Shown here: positions 21,969 through 31,598 of the stretch, piece by piece
Layout of the letters: each line of letters opens with the position of its first letter
Position numbering within the stretch: the first letter of the stretch is position 1
From: Brassicibacter mesophilus
Lineage (GTDB): Bacteria; Bacillota; Clostridia; Tissierellales; Proteiniboraceae
NCBI RefSeq assembly: GCF_050433385.1
Contig: NZ_JBNPXI010000033.1
Span: 1-39,441 of the forward strand
DNA length: 39,441 bases
Direction of reading: 5' to 3'
Notes under the pieces: generated by a model
What the model was told of the DNA's origin: nothing
Database searches by the model: none
What the model saw: the letters and a program-made list of their open reading frames with translations, nothing else
Made by a program: the position numbers and the translations under genes

Positions 21969-24656
21969 TCAACTCCTAAGTTTTTCTATTTTAACAGCGG
22001 CTACTTTAAGCTCTGGTATTTTGGCTATTGAATCTAGTTGTGTATTTGTAAGATAATTTGCTGCTCCATCTGCAAAGTGAAAAGGCATAAATAACGTATC
22101 ATCAACAATTATGTCTGTTATCCTAATTTTTGTTTCGATTTCCCCTCTTCTTGATGATAGTTTTACTCTTTCACCATTTAGCAAGTTTAGCTTACTAGCA
22201 GTAGTGCTGTTTATTTCAACGTATGACTCTGGAGATAACTCATTAAGTCCCTCTACCCTTCCTGTCATACTTCTAGTATGATAATGATACAGAACTCTTC
22301 CAGTAGTTAAAACGAATGGATATTCACTATCTGTTACTTCAGCACTCTTTACGTTATCAACAGGCATAAAAAGACCACGACCTCTAGCAATTGAGTTTTT
22401 ATGCAAGTATCTTGTGCCAGGGTGCTCTTTATCTATACAAGGCCACTGTAATCCTTTCTTTACTAACCTATTATAGCTTATACCTGTATATTGCGGTGTA
22501 ACAGTTGATATTTCTTCCATTATTTCTGACGGATGAATATATGTTTTATTATACCCTAATTTATTCATAAGCTCCATTAGAATCTTCCAATCGGGTTTAC
22601 TATCACCAACTGGCTTAATAGCTTTATTTACTAGCTGAACTCTTCTTTCAGTGTTTGTAAACGTACCATTTTTTTCCGCAAAAGATGCTGCCGGTAAAAC
22701 AACATCTGCGAATTCAGCCGTTTCAGTCATAAAAATATCCTGTACTACAAGAAAATCTAAATTTTCAAGTGCTTGCTTTACATGGTTTATATCTGGATCA
22801 GAAACCATAGGGTTTTCTCCCATAATATATAAAAATCTTATTTCATCCTTTTGAGCACCATGTATTATTTCAGGTACAGTTAACCCTACCTTTGAAGGCA
22901 ATTTACTTACGCCCCATGCCCTAGCAAACTTATCTGTTACTTCTGGTTTAAATACTTTTTGGTATCCTGGTAAATCTGCAGGTAATCCTCCCATGTCACA
23001 TGCTCCTTGAACATTGTTTTGACCTCTAAGTGGGTTAACTCCAGCAGACTCTTTTCCTATGTTTCCACAAAGTAATGCCAAGTTTGATATAGACATTACA
23101 GAATGTGTCCCTGTTGTATGCTGTGTTATTCCCATAGCATAGAATATACCTGCTTTATCAGCATTTGCATATATAGCAGCTGCCTTCACTACGTCTTCTG
23201 CATTAATCCCACATATTTCTGCTACTTTATCTGGTGTATATTCTTTAACCAAAAGCTCTAATTCTTCGTAATTTTCAGTTCTTTCTTCAATGTACTTTTT
23301 ATCATGTAGTCCATTTTCTATTATAACATTCATCATACCATTTACTAATGATATATTAGTTCCTGGTTTTATTTGTAAAAATATATCAGCATCTTTTGCT
23401 ATCTCTATTCTTCTAGGATCTGCTACTATTATTTTAGCCCCTTTTCTTTTAGCTTGTTTCATTTGTGCTCCAATGACAGGATGATTTTCTGTTGTATTTG
23501 AGCCAATAACAAATATAACCTCTGCATTAGATATCTCTTCTATACTATTAGTCATCGCTCCGCTTCCTAATGTTGTTGCAAGACCTGCAACAGTTGATGA
23601 ATGTCAGAGTCGAGCGCAATGATCTACATTGTTAGTGCCGATTACACCTCTAAAAAGCTTCTGGAATAGATAATTTTCTTCATTGGTACACCTAGCTGAA
23701 GTTAGTCCAGCAAAAACGTCAGAACCATATGCTTCTTTTATAGAACTAACTTTATCAGTAATAAAATTATATGCCTCTTCCCATGAAGCCTCTTCAAATT
23801 TTCCATTCTTCTTTATCAGTGGAGTCTTAAGTCTATCTGGATGATTTATAAAATTATATCCAAATTTCCCTTTTACACATAGAAGTCCTTTATTTGATGG
23901 ACCATCAGCTGGCTCTACTCCTACAATCTTTTCTCCTTTGACTAATAAATCCATTTGACACCCAACTCCACAGTAAGAACATGTGGTTCGAATTTTTCTA
24001 ACTTCCCAAGCTCTGTATTTATCCTTTTTCTTTGGTACTAGTGCTCCAACCGGACAAACTGAAACGCAGTTTCCACATGATACGCATTCTGATGTTGATA
24101 ATCCATTTTCAAATGGAGTGCTTACATGTGTTACAAATCCTCTTTCACTTAATCCTATTGCATTTGTACACTGTAGCTCAGAGCATACCCTAACACACTT
24201 ACCGCATAATATACACTTGTTTTGGTCGCTATAATAAAATGGATTTGAGTCATCTATTTTATAATCCTTTTTTTCACCTTTAAAACTGCCCTCAGTAATA
24301 TTATACTCAAAACAATAGTCTTGTAGCTTGCAATCACCTGCCTTTTCGCATGTCAAGCAATCTAGAGGATGGTTTGATATTAACAAATCTAAAACATCTC
24401 TTCTTGCTCTTATGACTTTTTCGCTATGCGTATAAACAACTATATCTTTTTCTATCTTTGTAGAGCAAGAAGTTGCAAGATTTCTCTTTCCTTCGATTTC
24501 TACTACGCATAGTCTACATGCTGCATGTGGTTCTAGTCTGTCGTCATGGCAAAGTGTTGGAATACTAATTCCTATTTCTCTACAGGCCTGAAGTATAGTA
24601 TAGTTAGCAGGCATCGTGACCATTTGGTCATTTATCTTGAATTTAATATTTTCCAT
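21969..24656 (-). CDS. fdhF: Selenocysteine formate dehydrogenase, NuoG-like N-terminus
   Basis: One gene of 896 codons; the in-frame TGA at 23606-23604 (codon 351) is read as selenocysteine. The residues around it, DHCARL-U-HSSTVAGL, are exactly the active-site context of FdhF/FdhA enzymes, and a SECIS hairpin follows at once. The N-terminal part (1-220) is a NuoG/HydA-like relay: [2Fe-2S] ligands C36, C47, C50, C64; a His-Cys cluster (HPLDCLTCEKAGDC); and two [4Fe-4S] sets (CILCGKC, CVSCGNC). The catalytic part starts with the cluster TCSYCGVGC near 230 and holds W/Mo-bis-MGD. It interconverts formate and CO2. NAD reactivity must come from the NuoF-like partner, which is encoded upstream in the same operon with NuoE- and HndB-like subunits. 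Conventional gene calling would split it in two at the TGA. Confidence 0.95.
23574..23606 (-). promoter_or_regulatory. Bacterial SECIS element with recoded UGA
   Basis: After the UGA (23606-23604) and 11 bases, TGTTGCA (23592-23586) and TGCAACA (23580-23574) form a perfect 7-bp stem with the loop GGTCT. The guanines and U in the loop and the distance from the UGA fit the SelB-binding hairpin of formate dehydrogenases. The selA, selB and selC genes are not in this window. Confidence 0.88.
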
Positions 24657-24672
24657 TGTTACCCTCCTATTT

Positions 24673-26463
24673 CTACTTCTTAATTACTGCATTAACAGGA
24701 CAAGCAGCTTGACAAGTCCCGCATTTAATACATTTTTCCGTATCTATTACATGTTTTTCCTTAACTTTTCCACTTATACATTGAACTGGGCAAGCTTTAG
24801 CACATTTTGTACAACCAATACATTTATCTGATATATAAAACTCTAAGAGTGATTGACATGTTCCTGCTGGACATTTTTTCTCATTTACATGGGCCTCATA
24901 TTCATGTCTAAAATACTTTAATGTTGATAATACAGGATTAGGTGCTGTCTGCCCTAGACCGCATAGTGATGATGACTTTATAGTTTCAGCTAAACTTTCA
25001 AGCCTATCTATATCTTCTAGCTCACCTTCTCCGCTTGTGATCTTTTCTAAAATCTCAAGCATTCTTTTAGTTCCTTCACGACAAGGTGTACACTTTCCAC
25101 AAGATTCGTCTACTGTGAAATCAAGAAAGAATCTAGCTATGTCTACCATACATGTGTCCTCGTCCATTACAATCATTCCACCAGAGCCCATCATAGAACC
25201 TAGTGATATAAGAGATTCGTATTCAATCGATAAATCTAAATGCTCTGACGGTATGCATCCTCCAGATGGACCTCCTGTTTGAACAGCTTTAAATTTCTTT
25301 CCGTTTGGAATTCCTCCTCCTATATCGTATATAACTTCTCTTAAAGTAGTTCCCATAGGTATTTCAACTAATCCAGTATTATTAATTTTGCCACCCAGTG
25401 CAAATACTTTTGTTCCTTTTGATTTTTCTGTTCCTATCTCCGAAAACCATTCAGATCCTTTTAAGATTATTTGTGGAACGTTTGCATATGTCTCAACATT
25501 ATTGATAAGTGAAGGCTTCTGCCATAATCCTTTATTTGCTGGAAATGGAGGCTTATTTCTAGGCATTCCTCTTTGACCTTCTATAGAAGCAATAAGCGCA
25601 GTTTCCTCTCCGCATACAAAAGCACCTGCACCAAGTCTTATCTCCATATCAAAGCTAAAATCTGTCCCAAAAATATTTGAACCTAACAGTCCCTTTTCTC
25701 TGGCTTGATCAATAGCTATCTGAAGTCTTCTAACAGCAATAGGATATTCTGCCCTTATATATACATACCCTTGATTAGAACCTATAGCATATCCTGCAAT
25801 AGCCATTGCTTCTATCAAAGAATGAGGATCACCCTCCAAAATACTCCTGTCCATAAATGCACCGGGATCCCCTTCATCAGCATTACATAGAACATATTTT
25901 TGGTCGCCTACTGCTTTAGCTGTAAATTCCCATTTAAGTCCTGTAGGAAATCCTCCACCACCTCGACCTCTAAGTCCCGAATTTTTAATACAATCTATAA
26001 CTTCTTGAGATGTCATTTCTGTTAGTGCCTTGCCAAGTGCCATATATCCATTAAATGCTATATACTCATTTATCTCCTCTGGATTTATTACTCCACAATT
26101 CTGTAACGCTATCCTTTTCTGCTTTTTATAAAAATCAACCTCATTAATTGACTTTATAATATTATCTTGTACAGCTTCTTTATATAACAGATCTTTTACT
26201 ATCCTACCCTTTATTAAATGCTCTTCAACAATTGTGTCTACATCTTCAACTCTCACATGGCTATAGAAGCTTCCTTCAGGATATACTATAACAATAGGTC
26301 CAGCTTCACATAACCCAAAGCAACCAGTCCTTACAACCTTAATTTCTTTATTTAGCTTGTTTTTTTCTAGTTCTTCATTAAACTTTGCTTCAATTTTGTC
26401 TGAGCTAGATGAAGTACAGCCCGTACCACCACAAATCAATACATGTGCTCTAAAGAAGTTCAT
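24673..26463 (-). CDS. NuoF-like FMN/NADH subunit of the formate dehydrogenase complex
   Basis: The 596-residue protein is an HndC/HydB/HylB-type flavoprotein. Domains in order: a thioredoxin-like [2Fe-2S] domain (ICGGTGCTSS, TGCFGLCEAGP; 1-100); the NuoF core with the NADH/FMN loop RGRGGGGFPTGLKW near 160 and the GAGAFVCGEETALIASIEG segment near 277; a [4Fe-4S] site ESCGKCTPCREGT near 460; and a C-terminal 2x[4Fe-4S] ferredoxin (CIGCTKCAKAC, CIKCGTCQAAC; 540-596). It oxidises or reduces NAD(H). It is a close paralog of the hydrogenase subunit at 29638-31431. The two share long identical stretches but differ at, for example, RGRGGGGFP versus RGRGGAGFP. It lies 16 bases upstream of fdhF. Confidence 0.92.
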   Translation of the reverse strand: MNFFRAHVLICGGTGCTSSSSDKIEAKFNEELEKNKLNKEIKVVRTGCFGLCEAGPIVIVYPEGSFYSHVRVEDVDTIVEEHLIKGRIVKDLLYKEAVQDNIIKSINEVDFYKKQKRIALQNCGVINPEEINEYIAFNGYMALGKALTEMTSQEVIDCIKNSGLRGRGGGGFPTGLKWEFTAKAVGDQKYVLCNADEGDPGAFMDRSILEGDPHSLIEAMAIAGYAIGSNQGYVYIRAEYPIAVRRLQIAIDQAREKGLLGSNIFGTDFSFDMEIRLGAGAFVCGEETALIASIEGQRGMPRNKPPFPANKGLWQKPSLINNVETYANVPQIILKGSEWFSEIGTEKSKGTKVFALGGKINNTGLVEIPMGTTLREVIYDIGGGIPNGKKFKAVQTGGPSGGCIPSEHLDLSIEYESLISLGSMMGSGGMIVMDEDTCMVDIARFFLDFTVDESCGKCTPCREGTKRMLEILEKITSGEGELEDIDRLESLAETIKSSSLCGLGQTAPNPVLSTLKYFRHEYEAHVNEKKCPAGTCQSLLEFYISDKCIGCTKCAKACPVQCISGKVKEKHVIDTEKCIKCGTCQAACPVNAVIKK

Positions 26464-26495
26464 TCTTATCTCTCCTTAAACTTATTTGAAAAAGC

Positions 26496-26861
26496 TTACT
26501 TCTCATAAGCCCCTATAGTATATTCCGTTACAATTTTTCCATTCACTATATGCTCCTCAACAATTCTTTTTGCTTTATCTGCATCAATATCTACATAGGT
26601 AACCTTTTCTTCCCCCTTGTATACTTCAACAATAGGTTCCAACCTACAAACACCTATGCATCCCGTCTGAGTGACCTGAACATTTTCTAATGATCTTTTA
26701 CTTACTTCATCGATTATAGTCATTAAAACTGGTCTAGCTCCGGCAGATATGCCACAAGTTGCCATGCCAACGACAACTCTAACTCCATCTCTATTTTTTC
26801 TAAGCTTAACCTGTTGTAAAGCTTCTTCTCTGAGCTTTTTTAGATCTTCTAAAGATTTCAT
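26496..26861 (-). CDS. HndB-like thioredoxin-fold [2Fe-2S] ferredoxin, FDH module
   Basis: The 121-residue protein has the thioredoxin-like [2Fe-2S] fold with ligands in ATCGISAGARP near 34 and TGCIGVCRLEP near 68. It corresponds to HndB of NADP-reducing hydrogenases and probably passes electrons between the NuoE- and NuoF-like subunits. It is near-duplicate in layout to the protein at 31599-31967, ending in the same VTEYTIGAYEK / VNEYTIGAYEK tail. ATG 26861 has GGAGGGGTG upstream; the gap to its upstream neighbour is 12 bases. Confidence 0.9.
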   Translation of the reverse strand: MKSLEDLKKLREEALQQVKLRKNRDGVRVVVGMATCGISAGARPVLMTIIDEVSKRSLENVQVTQTGCIGVCRLEPIVEVYKGEEKVTYVDIDADKAKRIVEEHIVNGKIVTEYTIGAYEK

Positions 26862-26873
26862 TACACCCCTCCA

Positions 26874-27371
26874 TTACTCTATCTCTTTGTATTTTTTTAG
26901 AATATCGGTTACATCTCCAGCCTTAAGTCTACCGTACACATCTTCATTTATAGTCATTACTGGTGCAAGACCACATGCACCTATACATCGAGTCGCCTCT
27001 AATGAAAATTTTTTATCTGCTGTTGTCTGCCCTACATCTATACCAAGCTCTTTTTTAATTTTGTCAATTATTGCTTGTGAACCCTTCACATAACATGCTG
27101 TTCCAAGACACACACCAATCTTGAATTTCCCTTTAGGGATCAGCGTAAATTGAGAGTAAAATGTAGCTACGCCGTATATTTCTGACAACGGTATATTTAA
27201 ACCTTCTGAAATTAAACCTTGGACCTCTATCGGTAAATATCCAAAAATTCTCTGTGCTTCATGTAATATAGGCATTAATGCACCTTTTTCATGTTTATGA
27301 TTTTCAATAATTTTTTTTAATTCTATTATGTTTTCTTTATTTAAGTCCCAATCAAAAACAAACTCCATCAT
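26874..27371 (-). CDS. NuoE-like [2Fe-2S] subunit, FDH module (first gene of operon)
   Basis: The 165-residue protein is of NuoE/HndA/HydC type. A helical N-terminus (HKHEKGALMPILHEAQRIFG) leads into a thioredoxin-like domain with [2Fe-2S] ligands in GVCLGTACYVKG near 88-94 and ATRCIGACGLAP near 129-135. It pairs with the NuoF-like subunit in NAD(H) electron transfer. It opens the operon that runs through fdhF and probably into the cofactor maturation genes. The ATG at 27371 follows AAGGAGAGAT; the second codon is also ATG, so the start is uncertain by one residue. Confidence 0.92.
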   Translation of the reverse strand: MMEFVFDWDLNKENIIELKKIIENHKHEKGALMPILHEAQRIFGYLPIEVQGLISEGLNIPLSEIYGVATFYSQFTLIPKGKFKIGVCLGTACYVKGSQAIIDKIKKELGIDVGQTTADKKFSLEATRCIGACGLAPVMTINEDVYGRLKAGDVTDILKKYKEIE

Positions 27372-27757
27372 TTTATCTCTCCTTATAAACGTCTATACAT
27401 ATTTTATCTTTTAAATATAATAATTGACCATAGTTTATAACAACTTGCTTTATTTGATTTCTAGTATATTATCTTAAAATGAAAATCAAAGATATGTGAA
27501 CTACCTTATATAGAATGGTGTGCTTGAGTCTTATATAAACTAATTTAGTTTATATAGATTTGTGGATTGCATAAATAAAAAGACGCTTTTTTACTTATAC
27601 TCAGTTTAATACTGATAGTTGTAGTATGTCAACGTTTGTTATTTTGTGGACGATTACCTAATATACCTATTGTATTAATGTAACAACTGCTTACGCTTTT
27701 CACTTTAACTGATTTACTTGCTTTGATAGCATTTGATTATAAATTCATAAAAGAATA
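27372..27757 (-). promoter_or_regulatory. 386-bp FDH operon promoter region with a 25-bp palindrome
   Basis: No gene was seen. A perfect inverted repeat spans 27532-27556: TATATAAACTAA, one T, TTAGTTTATATA (12-bp arms), a strong operator candidate. Closer to the first gene, on the minus strand, TTGTTA (27443-27438), 17 bases and TTATAT (27420-27415) form a possible promoter, with an alternative TATTAT at 15-base spacing. The dyad is not a Rex-type TTGTTAA-N4-TTAACAA site. Confidence 0.5.
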
Positions 27758-27792
27758 TAAAAAAAATCTGGCTATTTTAGCCAGATTTTTTA
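27758..27792 (-). terminator. Intrinsic terminator of the hydrogenase operon
   Basis: On the minus strand AAAAAATCTGGCT pairs with AGCCAGATTTTTT, with a four- to five-base AT loop and a long U-run, directly after the hydrogenase stop. It separates the hydrogenase operon from the FDH operon. Confidence 0.92.
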
Positions 27793-27799
27793 TAAATAT

Positions 27800-29611
27800 T
27801 TATTCTTCACATGATGCAGCTTCGTCAAATCCTAAACAATATTTATTATACTCACATGTATTGTCAATAGGATACTTATCTCTCTTAATATAGTGTGTAT
27901 GAAGAAGTTCATGTGATTTGTGACTATTTGGTTCTCCTAAATACTCTTCATAGAGTTTTTTAATCATTGGATTTTGATGAGACTTTCTAATTGCCTTACT
28001 AGTATCCTCATCATAAAGAGCTTTAGCTCTTAATTCCATTACATTCTTTGTATATCTGTCTTTAGAGCTTAAATGAGGCTGTCCGCCGCCTGTTACACAT
28101 CCACCAGGGCATCCCATTACCTCTATAAAGTGATAATCTGCTTCTCCAGATTTAACTTTTTCGAGTAACTCTCTAGCTTTACCTGTACTATGAGCAACTG
28201 CAACTTTAACCTTTACCTCACCAAGATCAATTTCAGCTTCTTTTATGCCTTCAGTTCCTCTAACTTGATTGAATTCGATTTTTTCAAGTTCTTTTCCTGT
28301 AACAACTTCAGCTACAGTTCTTAACGCAGCTTCCATAACTCCACCAGTTGCTCCAAATATAACCCCAGCACCAGTTGATTCTCCTAATACTTCATCAAAG
28401 TCTTCATCTTTTAGATTAGCAAAATCTATTCTTGCTTCCTTAATCATCCTTGCAAGCTCTCTAGTAGTTAGAACTACATCCACATCTTGATATCCTGATG
28501 TTGCAAGCTCTCCTCTAGCTGCCTCATACTTTTTAGCTGTACATGGCATTATTGATACAACAAATATATCTTTAGGATCAATATTATTTTTTTCAGCGTA
28601 ATAAGACTTAATTAACGCTCCTAGCATTTCATGAGGTGATTTGCATGTAGATAAATTATCTAAAAACTCTGGATAATAGTGCTCACAGAATTTAATCCAA
28701 CCAGGCGAACAAGATGTAATCATAGGTAATTTCCCGTTATTTTTTAATCTGCCTAATAGTTCATATCCTTCTTCTAGAATAGTTAAATCTGCAGCAAAAT
28801 CTGTATCGAACACTTTATCAAATCCTAATCTTTTTAAAGCTGCGGCCATTCTACCAGTTACTCCAGTGCCCATTGGTAAACCAAATTCCTCTCCTAGAGC
28901 AGCTCTAACTGCTGGAGCTGTTTGAACTACAACATGTTTACTTGAATCTTCTAAAGCTTCCCAAACATATTCAGAAGAATCCTTCTCTCTTAATGCTCCA
29001 ACTGGACATGCAGCAATACATTGCCCACAATTTATACATGCAACATCGCCTATTCCCTTATCAAACACTGGTCCTACAGTAGTTTCAAATCCTCTATTTA
29101 TAAATCCAAGTACACCTACAGTTTGAACTTTATGACAAACACTTACACACCTTCCACAAACTATACATTTGCTAGTATCTCTAACTATAGAATGAGAGGA
29201 AAGGTCTACTACACATTCTGTTTTATCTCCTTCAAAAGGAATATCTTTGATTCCCATTTCATTTGAAAGTGTTTGTAGTTCACAATTCCCATTCCTTGTA
29301 CAAGTTAAACATTCTCTATTATGATTTGAAAGTATAAGCTCAAGAGTTGCTTTTCTAGCTTCCCTTACAGTTTTTGTATTAGTCTTTATAACCATTCCTT
29401 CTGTTACAGGCAATACACATGCAGTTTGTAAAGCTTTTGCTCCTTGTACTTCAACTAAACACATTCTACATGCGCCAACTTCATTGATGTCCTTTAAGAA
29501 ACAAAGAGTTGGTATATCTATTCCAATACTTCTAGCAGCTTCAAGAACAGTATAGTTCTCTGGAACCTGGATTTGTTGATTATCTATAGTTATAGTAACC
29601 TTGTTCAACAT
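27800..29611 (-). CDS. hydA: [FeFe] hydrogenase catalytic subunit (HydA/HndD type)
   Basis: The 603-residue group A [FeFe] hydrogenase has an N-terminal NuoG-like relay: [2Fe-2S] ligands around TLC37 and GACRMC; a His-Cys cluster HNRECLTCTRNGNC; and two [4Fe-4S] sets CIVCGRC and CINCGQC. The H-cluster motifs follow: TSCSPGW near 310, MPCTAKKYEA near 365, and EVMGCPGGCVTGGGQP near 505. A short Cys-bearing C-terminal tail (CEYNKYCLGF ... SCEE) extends past the H domain. It makes or uses H2 together with the three upstream subunits, probably with NAD(H) and ferredoxin at once. ATG 29611 follows AAAGGGGTG. It is last in its operon, followed by a terminator. Confidence 0.95.
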   Translation of the reverse strand: MLNKVTITIDNQQIQVPENYTVLEAARSIGIDIPTLCFLKDINEVGACRMCLVEVQGAKALQTACVLPVTEGMVIKTNTKTVREARKATLELILSNHNRECLTCTRNGNCELQTLSNEMGIKDIPFEGDKTECVVDLSSHSIVRDTSKCIVCGRCVSVCHKVQTVGVLGFINRGFETTVGPVFDKGIGDVACINCGQCIAACPVGALREKDSSEYVWEALEDSSKHVVVQTAPAVRAALGEEFGLPMGTGVTGRMAAALKRLGFDKVFDTDFAADLTILEEGYELLGRLKNNGKLPMITSCSPGWIKFCEHYYPEFLDNLSTCKSPHEMLGALIKSYYAEKNNIDPKDIFVVSIMPCTAKKYEAARGELATSGYQDVDVVLTTRELARMIKEARIDFANLKDEDFDEVLGESTGAGVIFGATGGVMEAALRTVAEVVTGKELEKIEFNQVRGTEGIKEAEIDLGEVKVKVAVAHSTGKARELLEKVKSGEADYHFIEVMGCPGGCVTGGGQPHLSSKDRYTKNVMELRAKALYDEDTSKAIRKSHQNPMIKKLYEEYLGEPNSHKSHELLHTHYIKRDKYPIDNTCEYNKYCLGFDEAASCEE

Positions 29612-29637
29612 CTACACCCCTTTACATCAATATTTTA

Positions 29638-31431
29638 TTACTTCGTAGTGATCGCGTTAAACGGACATTTTTCAATACATGCACCACACTTAATACATTT
29701 ACTCTTATCTATTACATGAACGCTCTTTCTTTCTCCACTTATTGCACCAACAGGACATACCTTAGAACAAAGTGTACAACCTTTACAAACATCAGGTTTT
29801 ATACGATATGCAACTAATGATTTACATGATCCTGCAGGGCATCTTTTCTCATTTACGTGAGCCTCATATTCATCTCTAAAGTATTTTAATGTAGATAGTA
29901 CTGGGTTTGGTGCTGTTTGTCCAAGCCCACATAGTGCTGAAGCCTTAATATTTTCTGCTAACTTTTCTAATCTATCTAAATCTTCCGGTTCTCCTTTGCC
30001 TGAAGTGATTTTTTCTAGTATCTCAAGCATTCTTTTTGTGCCTATTCTACATGGAGGACATTTACCACAAGACTCTTCAACAGTAAAGTCAAGGAAGAAT
30101 CGTGCAATGTCAACCATACATGTGTCTTCATCCATTACTATCATACCACCTGATCCCATCATAGAACCTAGAGCCATTAAAGTCTCATAATCTATAGGAG
30201 TGTCTATGTGATCTGCAGTGATACATCCACCAGAAGGTCCTCCAGTTTGAACAGCTTTAAATTTCTTTCCGTTTGGAATTCCTCCGCCTATATCATATAT
30301 TACTTCTCTTAGTGTTGTTCCCATTGGAATTTCTACTAGTCCAGTATTATTAATCTTTCCTCCTAGTGCAAATACTTTTGTTCCCGAAGACTTTTCTGTT
30401 CCTATATTTTTGAACCACTGTGGTCCATTTATAATTATTTGAGGTATATTAGCGTATGTTTCAACGTTGTTTAATAAAGATGGCTTTTGCCAAAGTCCTT
30501 TATTCGCAGGATAAGGCGGCTTTGTTCTAGGCATTCCTCTCTCGCCTTCTATTGAAGCTATAAGTGCAGTTTCTTCACCACATACAAATGCTCCAGCTCC
30601 AAGTCTTATTTCCATATCAAAATCAAATCCACTGCCAAATATATTTGTTCCTAGTAATCCTTTTTCTCTAGCTTGATCAATAGCTATTTGAAGTCTTCTA
30701 ACAGCGATAGGATATTCTGCTCTTATATACACATATCCTTGATTTGACCCAATAGCATATCCAGCCAATGTCATTGCTTCTATTATTGAATGTGGGTCTC
30801 CTTCAAGTATACTTCTGTCCATAAATGCACCAGGATCTCCCTCATCAGCATTACATAAAACATATTTTTGATCACCTTTAGCCGCAGCTGCAAATTGCCA
30901 TTTTAGTCCTGTTGGGAATCCAGCTCCACCTCTACCTCTTAGTCCTGATTCCTTTATTAAATCTATAACTTCTTGAGGTGTCATTTCTGTTAGAGCTTTA
31001 CCGAGACCCATATATCCATCAAATGCAATATACTCGTTTATCTCTTCTGGATTGATAACTCCACAGTTTTTCAATGCAACTCTTTTTTGTTTCTTATAAA
31101 AGTCAACTTCATTAAGAGATTTTATGACATCCTCTTCTATAGCTTCTTTATATAGAAGATGTTTTACTATTCTTCCTTTTAATAAATGCTCTTCAACTAT
31201 TTCATCAACATTTTCAATCTTTATGTGGCTATAAAAAGCCCCTTCAGGGTAAACTATGACAATTGGTCCTGCTTCACATAATCCAAAACAACCTGTTCTT
31301 ACTACTTTCACTTCTTTATCCAGTTCTTTTTCCTTTAAAGATGCTTCAAATTGTTTCTGTATTTTATCAGAGTTCGATGAAGTACAGCCAGTACCTCCAC
31401 ATATTAGAACATGTGCTCTGTATATATTCAT
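29638..31431 (-). CDS. hydB: NuoF-like FMN/NADH subunit of the hydrogenase (HydB/HndC)
   Basis: The 597-residue protein has the same domain order as its FDH paralog: a thioredoxin-like [2Fe-2S] N-terminus (ICGGTGCTSS); the NADH/FMN core RGRGGAGFPTGLKW near 160; GAGAFVCGEETALIASIEG near 277; [4Fe-4S] ESCGKCPPCRIGT near 460; and two C-terminal ferredoxin clusters (CKGCTLCSKVC, CIKCGACIEKC). It is the NAD(H) and probable bifurcation site of the HydABC/HndABCD complex. ATG 31431 has AAGGGAGG upstream. The unusually long gap before it (167 bases) holds a parS site. Confidence 0.93.
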   Translation of the reverse strand: MNIYRAHVLICGGTGCTSSNSDKIQKQFEASLKEKELDKEVKVVRTGCFGLCEAGPIVIVYPEGAFYSHIKIENVDEIVEEHLLKGRIVKHLLYKEAIEEDVIKSLNEVDFYKKQKRVALKNCGVINPEEINEYIAFDGYMGLGKALTEMTPQEVIDLIKESGLRGRGGAGFPTGLKWQFAAAAKGDQKYVLCNADEGDPGAFMDRSILEGDPHSIIEAMTLAGYAIGSNQGYVYIRAEYPIAVRRLQIAIDQAREKGLLGTNIFGSGFDFDMEIRLGAGAFVCGEETALIASIEGERGMPRTKPPYPANKGLWQKPSLLNNVETYANIPQIIINGPQWFKNIGTEKSSGTKVFALGGKINNTGLVEIPMGTTLREVIYDIGGGIPNGKKFKAVQTGGPSGGCITADHIDTPIDYETLMALGSMMGSGGMIVMDEDTCMVDIARFFLDFTVEESCGKCPPCRIGTKRMLEILEKITSGKGEPEDLDRLEKLAENIKASALCGLGQTAPNPVLSTLKYFRDEYEAHVNEKRCPAGSCKSLVAYRIKPDVCKGCTLCSKVCPVGAISGERKSVHVIDKSKCIKCGACIEKCPFNAITTK

Positions 31432-31455
31432 TCCCTTGACCTCCCTTACATTTTT

Positions 31456-31471
31456 TGTTTCACGTGAAACA
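31456..31471. promoter_or_regulatory. parS site inside the hydrogenase operon
   Basis: TGTTTCACGTGAAACA is a perfect 16-bp palindrome. It differs at one base from the Bacillus consensus TGTTCCACGTGAAACA and is identical to the site beside parB at 34146. It lies in the untranslated gap between the HndB-like gene and hydB, so ParB loading and spreading would occur across an actively transcribed operon. Confidence 0.92.
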
Positions 31472-31598
31472 TTTAAAAACTATTACAATAGCATTTTATA
31501 TATCTACTTAGGCTAATTTTTTATATCTATGTCAAATACTTCAATAAAACCTTCATTCAAATACACCTTGTAGAAATAAAATATTTAGGAATTTAATT

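Noticed and set aside
23556..24656. Two separate genes or a frameshifted formate dehydrogenase
   Set aside because: The frame is continuous through the TGA, the flanking residues are the selenocysteine active site, and a SECIS hairpin follows. It is one gene, not a broken one.
27372..27757. Rex operator in the FDH promoter region
   Set aside because: The palindrome TATATAAACTAA-T-TTAGTTTATATA does not fit TTGTTAA-N4-TTAACAA in spacing or sequence.
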